Source: Heterostelium album PN500 (lineage: Eukaryota > Evosea > Eumycetozoa > Acytosteliales > Acytosteliaceae). From it: a stretch of 64,000 nt of DNA. The notes under the pieces are model-generated. The model saw only the letters and a list, made by a program, of their open reading frames with translations, ran no database searches and had not been told where the DNA came from. A program made the translations under genes and the position numbers. The stretch spans positions 124,001-188,000 of the forward strand of contig NW_008805074.1 in NCBI RefSeq assembly GCF_000004825.1. The letters run 5' to 3'. Shown here piece after piece: positions 10,336 to 20,549 of this stretch (within the stretch, counting starts at the first letter, position 1; every line of letters begins with the position of its first letter).

Positions 10336-12081
10336 ATGAATAAAGAGATATTTTCAATAGTCTTCAACAAATCAAAATTAAATACAATAATATTCAATCA
10401 TGTAAATGAGATAAACGATCGATATAAAGGTGATGTTTATTCATGGCTTGGTGTCATCAGATCACCTAAAATGATGATCACCTATGGATATTTCGATGAA
10501 TTGAAGCAATATTATCAACAAAATATAAATCATATATTGTATCACAGTGATGATTTTATGTATGATCAAGAGAATGCATTTATGACAACAATAGAAGTTG
10601 GTAGATTCGACATTTTCATTTATATGTGGGATTTCTTCAAATTAACCCAAAGATACAGTTTCTTATTCGATATTGAAAGAATATTGAGCAAAGTTGGAAA
10701 GGAAGCTATCATTCACGATCGAATGGATTTTATACGATTTGTATTGGAGTCAGTCGATTCCATTCGGTCATCGCTAATGAATCACGAATTGATTGGCAAA
10801 CTATTAGAAATTTCACCGAAATCACATAATTTGGAAATGGTTCAGTATATCGCAAAGATTTATAAACAGCGTTTACCAGCTCATCATAAGATTGATAAGG
10901 ATAGCTGCAGAGTCTTGAACACTGTTGCATTCGTTGGAAGATTAGACATGTTCAATTGGGCGATCGCTAACGAGTTTGATGAATTTCGAGTAAAACGTCT
11001 ATTGCGTGAATCCGCTCAAGGTGGTAATATCGAGTTTTTTCAATATCTTATGGTACACTATCCAAGGAAATTGGATTCACACCACTTTCAAAAGTTTATG
11101 GTCTGTGCAGCTAGCGCAGACAGTCTTGAACTCATGAAGATTCTTCACAATCAGTATCATGTGGAGATTGATACGATTAACTTACTCACGATTGCAGTTG
11201 ACAACAACAATCTTGAAATTTCGAAATGGGTGTTTGAAAATGGTCCAAAGATAAATACTAGAGTCTATGATATTGTATTAAAGTGTCAAACTGTTAAAAA
11301 CAACAATCTCGAAATGGTTAAATGGTTAACTGAACATGTTAAACTCTCATGTTCAACTGAAACGATGGATCTTGCTGCAAAATTAAATCGCTTGGATATT
11401 TTGGAGTATTTACATCGCAATTCATCGGAAAAATGTTCGCTCAACGCAATGGGATTTGCAGCAAAGAAAGGCCATATAAATATTGTAAGATGGTTAAATG
11501 AGAATAGAACTGAAGGTTGTAATAATGTTGCTATGGATTTTGCTGCAAAGAATGGTCACGTTCATATTTTAAAGTGGTTCAAGGAGAATCGGACTGAAAG
11601 ATGTACACAACTTGCTTTTGACATCGCTGGAAGCTTAGAAGTTATGAAATGGATTCACCAAAATCAAACTGATTTGCAGATTACAGAATCCAATGCTATT
11701 GATAGAGCAGCTAAATATGGAAATCTAGACGCAATGAAATGGATATTGGAAAATTATGGATCAAAAAGATGTCCCGATACATCGATGTCAAATGCTTTGG
11801 AAAAAAATCAATTCAATATTGTAGGATGGTTACTCATGAATCGAGAAGGATTCAAAGACTTTGATGTCAATGATAAATTGTTTGTGAACTTGCTGGAATA
11901 TGACCATTCAATAGCACAATGGATATTGGAAAATAGAGATATTCCTCGATACAAAATTGTCAAATATCAAACGATACTCGAAGATGATTTGCCTAAATCT
12001 CTAAAATCATTAGAGTTTCTCGATAAATATATTGCAATCAAACAACAAGAGAGTCTTAAGAAAAGAAAATACGGAATTTAA
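10336..12081 (+). CDS. Ankyrin-like repeat protein, dictyostelid family (copy A)
   Basis: Single-exon gene of 581 codons. The N-terminus MNKEIFSIVFNKSKLNTIIF resembles the F-box-like leader of dictyostelid ankyrin-family proteins. From about residue 150 to 520 it is built of degenerate ankyrin repeats in which a typical unit reads AMDFAAKNGHVHILKWFKEN followed by RTERC, spaced about 25-30 residues. No signal peptide or membrane segment. Its closest relative in the window is the gene at 13244-14968, with near-collinear sequence throughout. The family probably provides protein-binding scaffolds; no partner is known. A poly-T/TATA-like stretch at 10235-10275 precedes the start, as is usual for dictyostelid promoters. 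Confidence 0.8.
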   Translation: MNKEIFSIVFNKSKLNTIIFNHVNEINDRYKGDVYSWLGVIRSPKMMITYGYFDELKQYYQQNINHILYHSDDFMYDQENAFMTTIEVGRFDIFIYMWDFFKLTQRYSFLFDIERILSKVGKEAIIHDRMDFIRFVLESVDSIRSSLMNHELIGKLLEISPKSHNLEMVQYIAKIYKQRLPAHHKIDKDSCRVLNTVAFVGRLDMFNWAIANEFDEFRVKRLLRESAQGGNIEFFQYLMVHYPRKLDSHHFQKFMVCAASADSLELMKILHNQYHVEIDTINLLTIAVDNNNLEISKWVFENGPKINTRVYDIVLKCQTVKNNNLEMVKWLTEHVKLSCSTETMDLAAKLNRLDILEYLHRNSSEKCSLNAMGFAAKKGHINIVRWLNENRTEGCNNVAMDFAAKNGHVHILKWFKENRTERCTQLAFDIAGSLEVMKWIHQNQTDLQITESNAIDRAAKYGNLDAMKWILENYGSKRCPDTSMSNALEKNQFNIVGWLLMNREGFKDFDVNDKLFVNLLEYDHSIAQWILENRDIPRYKIVKYQTILEDDLPKSLKSLEFLDKYIAIKQQESLKKRKYGI

Positions 12082-12256
12082 ACGATAACCATAACTACAT
12101 ACCAACTATGAAAATAACATGAATCAATAAATAAAATATTTAAAACAATTTTGTATCAAGTAAAAGAGTTTGTTTTTTCTATTCTTATGAATGAGAAAAA
12201 ATTTTTATAATGATATCTAACAAACCTCCTAAAGGTTTAAAAGTGTTTATAAAAAA

Positions 12257-12451
12257 ACTTGCTGGAATATGACCATTCAATAGCATAATGGATATTGAAA
12301 AACAATGATATTCCTCTCTACAAACTTATCAAATATCAAACGATACTTGAATATGATTTACCAAGATCTGAGGAATAAACAGAGTTCTAGATAAATATAT
12401 TGCAATCAAACAACAAGAGAATCTAAAGAAGAGAAAATATAGAGCTTGAAA
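12257..12451 (+). pseudogene. Duplicated 3' scrap of the ankyrin-like gene
   Basis: This stretch repeats the last about 65 codons of the flanking paralogs (LLEYDHSIA, then IKQQENLKKRKY) with stops and small deletions. It lies between copies A and B and shows that a third copy once existed here, or that recombination left a tail. Confidence 0.8.
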
Positions 12452-13243
12452 CAGTACAACAACAATCAATTTAATACATTAAATAAAATTAATAACAGTG
12501 TATTTTATTTAAAATTAATTTGCACCAATTATTATTATTCTCGTTTGAACCGGGTCGTTAGTTATCATTGGGTGACTTCTTCGTCTGGTCAAAGTAGTAC
12601 TGTTGTGCCAACTCGATCTATTTCTTTTAATGATTACACCATTATTATTATTAATACTGCGGTGTTAATCCATCTTAAAGTTTGAATTAATGTATAGTTT
12701 ATCGAGAACTTTCGAATTCTGTTCCTGCATTGTATCTCCAAGCGTTTGACTTAAGTTGAGTGAGTGCTTTATCGACCATAACCATTACAGCATCGACAAC
12801 ACATCAGATCTGTAATGAAATTGACATGAATTCAACCAGAAGACCTGTATGGAATAGGAATGATTGTGTGTATTACCTATAGATATATGCAATTGTTCTC
12901 TTAACAAGAATAGATTCTATATCTGTATCTTATTAGCGGATAGAAAGTTAGTTACAATTGCCACCAACTAAATGATGTCTTTTTTTTTTTTTTATTTTCT
13001 CTATGAAATACAACTTTTTATATTTCTGGTATATGTCTAGTGATTGGATTAAAATGGTATCACTCTACTCAAGTCAAACTATTACACAAACTATGTGAAG
13101 AGATGAACATTTTTTTAAAAAAAAAAAATGAAAATTAATTAATTAATTTGAACAAACACATCGATTTCTTTTGAAATAAATTTATTTCAATAAAGTATTA
13201 TATAATGAATATTAACTTTACCTAGAATAATAGATAATTAATA
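12452..13243. other. Spacer with unidentified higher-complexity sequence
   Basis: About 790 bp between the ankyrin-like relic and copy B. The part from about 12530 to 12910 is less AT-biased than normal spacer, and a short plus-strand frame of 79 codons covers 12446-12685, but I recognise no protein or RNA in it. The last 250 bp are A/T-rich and probably act as the promoter of copy B. Confidence 0.4.
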
Positions 13244-14968
13244 ATGAATAAAGAGATATTTTCAAGAGTATTCAATAATTTAGTATTAAATAAATATATA
13301 TTCAATCAAGTCAACGAGATAAACGATCGATATGAATGTGATGTTTATTCATGGCTTGGCGTCATCAGATCACCAGAGATGATGATCACCTATGGATATT
13401 TCGATCAATTAAAACAATATTATCAACAGAATCTTGATCATATATTGTTTCACGATGATCATCTTATGTATGATCAAACGCTAGCGTTTATGAAAACAGT
13501 AGTTGCTGGCAGATTCGATATTTTCATGTATATGTGGGATTTGTTCAAGATACTTAAAAGAACCTATGATTTCTTAGACGAAAGTGAAGATATATTAAGC
13601 AAGATTGGAAAGAAAGCAGTTATTCACGATCGAATCGATTTTATACGATTTCTATTGGAGTCAGTCGATGAAGATTTGATTTACCAACTATTTGAAATCT
13701 CACCGAAATCACATAATTTGGAAATGGTTCAGTATCTCACCAAGATTTATATACAACACTTGCCAGGCCATCAAAGGATTAGTATGTATAACTGCAGTTT
13801 AATCTTAGATAATGTTGCTTTTGTAGGGAGAATCGATATGTTCAAATGGCTGATCGCCAACAAGTTTGATATCTTTAAAGCATCATATCTATTGCGTAAA
13901 TCGGTTCTAGGTGGTAATATCGAGTTTGCTCAATATCTTTTGGAACACTATCCAAAGAGTTTAGACTCAACTAACTCTGCAAATTTAATTAACTGTGCAG
14001 CAAGGGCTGACAGTCTTGAAATAATGAAGCTACTACACAATCAGTATCAATTAGAAATTGATGTTAGAGCACTCACGAATGCAGCCAACAACAATAATCT
14101 TGAAATGTTGAAATGGGTGGTTGAAAATAGTCCAATGTTGTACACTACATACTTTGGTAGTCTTATAATACATCAAGCTGTTAAAAACAACAATTTGGAG
14201 ATGGTTAAATGGTTGACTGAAAATGCTACATTCAAATGTTCAACTTCACCAATGGATATGGCAGCAAAGAAGAATTATATGGATATACTAGAGTATCTGC
14301 ATCACAATCGAACGGAAGGTTGTTCAAATGACGCAATGGGATTTGCAGCAAAGAAAGGCCATCTTAATATTATAAGATGGATACATGAGAATAGAACTGA
14401 AGGTTGTGAAAATTTTGCATTGGATCAGGCAGCAATGAATGGACACATTGAAGTTTTACAGTGGTTCAAGGAGAATCGCACTGAAAGATGTACAAAACTT
14501 GCAGTAGACCATGCTGGAAGCTTAAAAGTTATGAAATGGCTTCGTCAAAATCAAACTGAATTGAAGTTTACAAATCCAGATATTATTTCGAGAGCAGCTA
14601 AATATGGAAATCTAGACGCTATCAAATGGATATTGGAAAACTGTAGTTCAATAGAATGTAATCATTGGTTGATTACATATGCCCTGGAAAACAATCATTT
14701 CAATGTCGTAGGATGGTTACTCATGAATCGAAAAGAGTGCAAAGACTATGTGATCAATGATGATTTGTTTTTGGACTTGCTGGAATATGATCTCTCGATA
14801 GCACAATGGATATTGGATAACAGAGATATTCCTCTCTATAAAATTGTCAAATATCAGTCGATACTCGAAAATAGTTTACCGAATTCTTTAACATCATTAG
14901 AGTTTCTCGATAATTATATCGCAATCAAACAACAAGAGAATCTAAAGAAGAGAAAATATAAAATTTGA
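13244..14968 (+). CDS. Ankyrin-like repeat protein, dictyostelid family (copy B)
   Basis: Single-exon gene of 574 codons, collinear with copy A at 10336. Shared blocks include VYSWLGVIRSP, MITYGYFD, ISPKSHNLEMVQY and the carboxyl end KQQENLKKRKY. The ankyrin-like units are again marked by HENRTEGC-type turns, for example MGFAAKKGHLNIIRWIHEN. The main difference is a loss of a few residues around position 148. The reading frame is fully open, so both copies may be functional. Function unknown beyond likely protein binding. Confidence 0.8.
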   Translation: MNKEIFSRVFNNLVLNKYIFNQVNEINDRYECDVYSWLGVIRSPEMMITYGYFDQLKQYYQQNLDHILFHDDHLMYDQTLAFMKTVVAGRFDIFMYMWDLFKILKRTYDFLDESEDILSKIGKKAVIHDRIDFIRFLLESVDEDLIYQLFEISPKSHNLEMVQYLTKIYIQHLPGHQRISMYNCSLILDNVAFVGRIDMFKWLIANKFDIFKASYLLRKSVLGGNIEFAQYLLEHYPKSLDSTNSANLINCAARADSLEIMKLLHNQYQLEIDVRALTNAANNNNLEMLKWVVENSPMLYTTYFGSLIIHQAVKNNNLEMVKWLTENATFKCSTSPMDMAAKKNYMDILEYLHHNRTEGCSNDAMGFAAKKGHLNIIRWIHENRTEGCENFALDQAAMNGHIEVLQWFKENRTERCTKLAVDHAGSLKVMKWLRQNQTELKFTNPDIISRAAKYGNLDAIKWILENCSSIECNHWLITYALENNHFNVVGWLLMNRKECKDYVINDDLFLDLLEYDLSIAQWILDNRDIPLYKIVKYQSILENSLPNSLTSLEFLDNYIAIKQQENLKKRKYKI

Positions 14969-15335
14969 ACAACAACATTTACAACTACCAATTAAATCGC
15001 AAAGACAATCTTCTAATCAAATTTGTAATAAAAGTATTATTTTATTTTTAAATTTTTTTATTTGAAAATATCATTGGTGGCAATTGGTATATATCCGGAT
15101 ACACTCTTCTTTATCAAAATTGTAGTAGTAGTTGTGCCAATTTGAAATATAGATCTTATTATGATTCTATACAGTATTTTAAATACAACTTTTAATACCT
15201 CGATTATGAGTCCGATTTCTTTGATTTGTTAAATGATCATTTTTGACAAAAAAAAAAAAAAAGAAAAGAAAATGAAAATTTTATTATATTTTATATTATT
15301 TTTTTTATTAATATATAAAATTTAAATTATTATCA
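14969..15335. other. AT-rich spacer
   Basis: 3' flank of copy B followed by A/T runs. No gene or RNA seen. Confidence 0.4.
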
Positions 15336-15641
15336 GTACCATATGATAACAACATTGTTAAAAGAAGCCGAGATAAGATTGAAAAATACCAACCACTAGC
15401 AGCCGCACTTAAGAAGAGTAACCCAGACCACAATGTAGCAGTAATACCTATAATCATTGGTGCCTTTGGTACATACAACACAGAGACAACCAAAGAAGGT
15501 CAACCTACTGTCCACGACCTACCCTACTATCTGAAGCAGCTAGACATCAGAGACCACTCCTACACTTTAAATAAGATCATTCGATCCTCAATCACCGGAA
15601 CAGCCAGCCTGATCAGCCACTGGCAAGGGTTAAAACTGTAA
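15336..15641 (+). mobile_element. LINE fragment, C-terminal end of a reverse-transcriptase ORF
   Basis: An open 101-residue frame starts without an ATG and ends with TAA at 15639-15641. It contains KIEKYQPLAAALKKSNPDHN, VAVIPIIIGAFGTY, and ITGTASLISHWQG. The pattern E-K-x-x-K-Y-x-x-L followed by V-x-V-I-P-I-x-I-G-A is the recurrent tail of non-LTR retrotransposon polyproteins. Base composition is richer in GC than the flanks, which fits an insert. Only this tail remains; no 5' part or target-site repeat was found. Confidence 0.7.
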
Positions 15642-16349
15642 AATTCAAACTAATTTCCAATAGAAGTCAACATACTAAAGCAACCAACTATGTTTTAATT
15701 AAACACAAATTTAAATAAAATATGAACATTTTAAAATAAAATAAAATAAAAAAATGGGTAAATGAACAACTGAAGGTTGTGATAAGCACACTAACACAGT
15801 TAGAACACAACTCTGGATTGGATATGACCTTTACTTACTATCAGACCGGTCTAGTAATGTGTTGTTGACACGACCACCAAACACTGCACTGGACGTTACC
15901 CTCTGAAACACCAACAGCCAAGTTCGACGGAATAAACATTAGACCTCTGATCGAAATGTCAGCCAGCATGGCTCTTGCAAAGCATTGTTTTTCTCTATTC
16001 AAAAGATTATTAGTTGGCATCGATGCCCGTACAGTAATTATTCATTGAGTGTTCTAACAGTTCTGTAAAAACAAGTGGTTAAAAAGTGTAAAATATCTTT
16101 CGATGATAGATAGTAATTTACTTACGGAATGAACTACAATAGCAATTAACACGGAGAATCGCTCTTTGCCAAACCAGCTACAACCTTACCTACTAATTCC
16201 TCTGCTCTCATTGGTTAATATCAGTTGAAGCAACAATTGTTTGAATCGGCCAAGAAAGACATGCATGGAAACACTCATGGTTTTTGATAACTTCGAAGCT
16301 CACTGTGAGCAGTAGCACTCCAACTGAGAACATACGATTGAGTGTTGCC
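15642..16349. other. Mosaic of unidentified coding-like scraps
   Basis: The sequence at 15760-16340 is more GC-rich than spacer and gives short open stretches (for example FDGINIRPLIEMSASMALAK on the plus strand near 15930) but no intact gene. A TGAAGGTTGTGATAA-containing piece near 15760 resembles the HENRTEGC part of the ankyrin-like genes. On the minus strand a GTAAGT near 16126 and a TTTACAG near 16065 look like splice sites. I cannot name any parent gene with confidence. Confidence 0.35.
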
Positions 16350-16425
16350 GTTACCAAATTACCATAACATAAAGGCAGCTATTAACCAAGAGGTTAAAAT
16401 ACTAGGTATCCAGATATACAGGTAG
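16350..16425 (+). mobile_element. Possible LINE reverse-transcriptase scrap
   Basis: A short plus-strand stretch reads KAAINQEVKILGIQIYR. The block E-V-K-x-L-G-I-x-I is typical of the region after the palm in LINE reverse transcriptases. The piece is very short, so the call rests on this one motif and on the LINE fragment 700 bp upstream. Confidence 0.4.
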
Positions 16426-16698
16426 TGTACACTGTCTATAACATACGTAAAAAAAAAGTAAATAGATAGATATTCAATTGTTTAAATTTTTTTTTTTTTT
16501 CGGTTTAATTTGTTTTTTTTTTTTTTGATTGTTTACCCCTTTAAATTTTCTGTATTGCAAAAAAAAAAAAATAAAAATTTCATTAAATGTAAACTTTGAT
16601 TTGAATTTTTTATTCAAATCACGTACAATTTTTTATCACCAATAAATTTAAAACAATACCCTTTATTTATATATAATTAATACTTTTATTATATTTAA

Positions 16699-19600
16699 AT
16701 GTCATCAAGCCAATCAATGACTGCACAACAACAATTATTCTTGAAATCAATAGAATGTGATCCAACATATTCAAATTCATATCATAACCTTGCTACGACA
16801 CTTTCAAGTGGTTCATCAATCACACTTAATAATGGTCAATCAATGACACAACAACAACTATTCTTGAAATCAATAGAATGTGATCCAACATATTCAAATT
16901 CATATAATTACCTTGCAAATACACTTTCAAGTGGTGAATCAATCACACTTAATAATGGACAATCAATGACAAAACAACAACTATTCTTGAAATCAATAGA
17001 ATGTAATCCAACCAATTCATATTCATATAATAACCTTGCAAAGACACTTTCAAGTGATTCATCAGTCACACTTAATAATGGACAATCAATGACAAAACAA
17101 CAACTTTACTTGAAATCAATAGAATGTGATCCAACATATTCAGATTCATATTATAACCTTGCAGTGACACTTTCAAGTGGTTCATCAATCACACTTAATA
17201 ATGGTCAATCAATGACTGCACAACAACTATACTTGAAATCAATAGAATGTGATCCAACATATTCAAATTCATATCATAACCTTGTATATACACTTTCGAG
17301 TGGTGAATCAATCACACTTAATAATGGACAATCAATGACACAACAACAACTTTACTTGAAATCAATAGAATGTAATCCAACATATTCATATTCATATAAT
17401 AACCTTGCATTAACACTTTCAAGTGGTTCATCAATCACACTTAATAATGGACAATCAATGACACAACAACAACTTTACTTGAAATCAATAGAATGTGATC
17501 CAACATATTCAGATTCATATTATAACCTTGCTACGACACTTTCAAATGGTTCATCAATCACACTTAATAATGGTCAATCAATGACACAACAACAACTATT
17601 CTTGAAAATCAATAGAATGTGATCCAACATATTCAAATTCATATCATAACCTTGTATATACACTTTCGAGTGGTGAATCAATCACACTTAATAATGGTCA
17701 ATCAATGACACAACAACAACTTTACTTGAAATCAATAGAATGTGATCCAACCAATTCATATTCATATAATAACCTTGCAAATATACTTTCAAGTGGTTCA
17801 TCAATCACACTTAATAATGGTCAATCAATGACAAAACAACAACTATACTTGAAATCAATAGAATGTGATCCAACATATTCATATTCATATCATAACCTTG
17901 CAAATACACTTTCAAGTGATTCATCAATCACACTTAATAATGGACAATCAATGACACAACAACAACTATTCTTGAAATCAATAGAATGTGATCCAACCAA
18001 TTCAGATTCATATCATAACCTTGCTACGACACTTTCAAGTGGTTCATCAATCACACTTAATAATGGACAATCAATGACACAACAACAACTATTCTTGAAA
18101 TCAATAGAATGTGATCCAACATATTCAGATTCATATTATAACCTTGCAGTGACACTTTCAAGTGGTTCATCAATCACACTTAATGGACAATCAATGACAA
18201 AACAACAACTATACTTGAAATCAATAGAATGTGATCCAACATATTCATATTCATATAATAACCTTGCATTAACACTTTCAAGTGGTTCATCAATCACACT
18301 TAATAATGGACAATCAATGACAAAACAACAACTATACTTGAAATCAATAGAATGTGATCCAACATATTCATATTCATATAATAACCTTGCAAATACACTT
18401 TCAAGTGGTTCATCAATCACACTTAATAATGGACAATCAATGACACAACAACAACTATTCTTGAAATCAATAGATTGTGATCCAACCAATTCAGATTCAT
18501 ATAATAACCTTGCAAATACACTTTCAAGTGGTTCATCAATCACACTTAATAATGGACAATCAATGACAAAACAACAACTATTCTGAAAATCAATAGAATG
18601 TGATCCAACATATTCAAATTCATATCATAACCTTGCTACGACACTTTCAAGTGGTTCATCAATCACACTTAATAATGGTCAATCAATGACAAAACAACAA
18701 CTATACTTGAAATCAATAGAATGTGATCCAACATATTCAGATTCATATCATAACCTTGCTACGATACTTTCAAGTGGTTCATCAATCACACTTAATAATG
18801 GTCAATCAATGACACAACAACAACTATACTTGAAATCAATAGAATGTAATCCAACCAATTCAAATTCATATAATAACCTTGCATTAACACTTTCAAGTGG
18901 TTCATCAATCACACTTAATAATGGTCAATCAATGACAAAACAACAACTTTACTTGAAAGCAATAGAATGTGATCCAACCAATTCAGATTCATATAATGAC
19001 CTTGCATTAACACTTTCAAGTGGTTCATCAATCACACTTAATAATGGTCAATCAATGACAAAACAACAACTATACTTGAAATCAATAGAATGTAATCCAA
19101 CATATTCAATTTCATATCATAACCTTGCAAATACACTTTCAAGTGGTTCATTAATCACACTTAATAATGGACAATCAATGACAAAACAACAACTTTACTT
19201 GAAATCAATAGAATGTAATCCAACCAATTCAGATTCATATAATAACCTTGCTACGACACTTTCAAGTGGTTCATCAATCACACTTAATAATGGTCAATCA
19301 ATGACAAAACAACAACTATACTTGAAATCAATAGAATGTAATCCAACCAATTCAAATTCATATAATAACCTTGCATTAACACTTTCAAGTGGTTCATTAA
19401 TCACACTTAACAATGGTCAATCAATGACAAAACAACAACTATACTTGAAATCAATAGAATGTAATCCAACATATTCATATTCATATAATGACCTTGCATT
19501 AACACTTTCAAGTGGTTCATCAATCACACTTAATAATGGACAATCAATGACACAACAACAACTATACTTGAAATCAATAGAATGTAATCCAACCAATTCA

Positions 19601-19860
19601 AATTCATATAATAACCTTGCAAAGACACTTTCAAGTGGTTCATCAATCACACTTAATAATGGTCAATCAATGACACAACAACAACTATTCTTGAAATCAA
19701 TAGAATGTGATCCAACAAATTACCTTTCATATTATAACCTTGCTAAGACACTTTCAAGAGGTGAATCAATCACACTTTAATGATGGACAATCAATGACAA
19801 AACAACAATTTATACCTTAAATTAATAGAATGTGATCCAACCGATTCCAATACATTTTTT
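16699..19860 (+). pseudogene. TPR-like 41-residue repeat protein gene, frame interrupted
   Basis: The gene begins at ATG 16699 (MSSSQSMTAQQQ) and consists almost wholly of a 41-residue unit: NNGQSMTKQQLYLKSIECDP, then TYSDSYYNLAVTLSSGSSIT. The core LYLKSIECDPTYSDSYYNLA fits the TPR consensus (A-x-E-x-D-P-x-x-x-x-x-Y-x-N-L-A) with an inserted linker, so the protein should be a helical-repeat solenoid. There are 25 units plus a degenerate 26th. One extra A at about 17607 shifts the frame. A two-base change near 18583 makes an in-frame TGA. An extra T at about 19778 ends the last frame, and the 26th unit decays beyond it. Because units are nearly identical, assembly or sequencing error is a real alternative to a true pseudogene. 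No signal peptide or membrane segment. Confidence 0.75.
16711..19786 (+). repeat. Tandem array, 25 units of 123 bp
   Basis: The period is 123 bp (one unit near 18180 is 120 bp because AAT is missing). Units are almost identical in DNA, including at third codon positions. They differ at a few recurrent sites: GGTCAA or GGACAA, K/Q/A after SMT, TTCTTG or TATACTTG, GAT or AAT in the DP/NP position, and TAT or AAT after the conserved Thr. The same alleles recur in scattered units, as expected from unequal crossing-over or gene conversion. Confidence 0.95.
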
Positions 19861-20549
19861 GAAAAAAAATTGGAAAATCAAACTTAATAAAATGGTGATG
19901 TTTGCAACCTTGCACAAAAAAGATTTAAAATTAAAAATTTAATTTTCAAAAAAAAAAAAAATGAAAAAAATAGTGGAAAACAAACAATGTCTTCGCAAAT
20001 TTTTGAAAAAATTAAAATAATAAAAATCACCAAAAAAAAAAAACAAATAAAATTTAATTTCTTTTTTTCATCGTTTTGTTTTTATTCATTCAAAATCATT
20101 TGTACAAAACAAGACATAAACAAAAAAAAAAAGAAAAAATTTATTTATTTTGTAGTATTTTAAATTTAAATTCAAATAATAAAAATTAATTTAGTTAATT
20201 CATTCATTCATCAGTAGTTCTAAATTTAAATTATAAATTTTATTTTAAATTTTAATTATGATCAGCAATATCATCATCTAGTAATACTACATTTAGTTAT
20301 AGATACATAGAGATAGATAGTGTTGCTAGATAAAGATATATAAATATCAATTTTGTAAATAATAATAGAATAATAATAAATAGCATATAATATAAAGATA
20401 TAAAAAGAAACAGATAGATATACTTGTTTAGTTAGTTTTGTAATTAGTTGTTTTTTTTTTTTGTTTTTTTTTGTAATATAATATAAATAATAAATTAAAT
20501 AATAATAAAAAGAGAAAGAGAAAAATAAGAATAATTAGTAGTATAGTAA
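19861..20549. other. AT-rich spacer and ATG9 promoter region
   Basis: About 690 bp of A/T-rich sequence with many homopolymers. It holds no gene. The last 150 bp, with purine-rich AGAGAAAGAGAAAAATAAG just before the ATG, is the likely 5' leader of ATG9. Confidence 0.5.

Noticed and set aside
18136-18543. Minus-strand repeat frame with a Cys-rich 41-residue period
   Set aside because: It is the reverse strand of the 123-bp array. It stays open only because the array is periodic with a multiple of three.
16711-19786. CRISPR-like array of regular repeats
   Set aside because: Units are contiguous, 123 bp long, in one reading frame and without unique spacers; this is a coding tandem repeat in a eukaryote.
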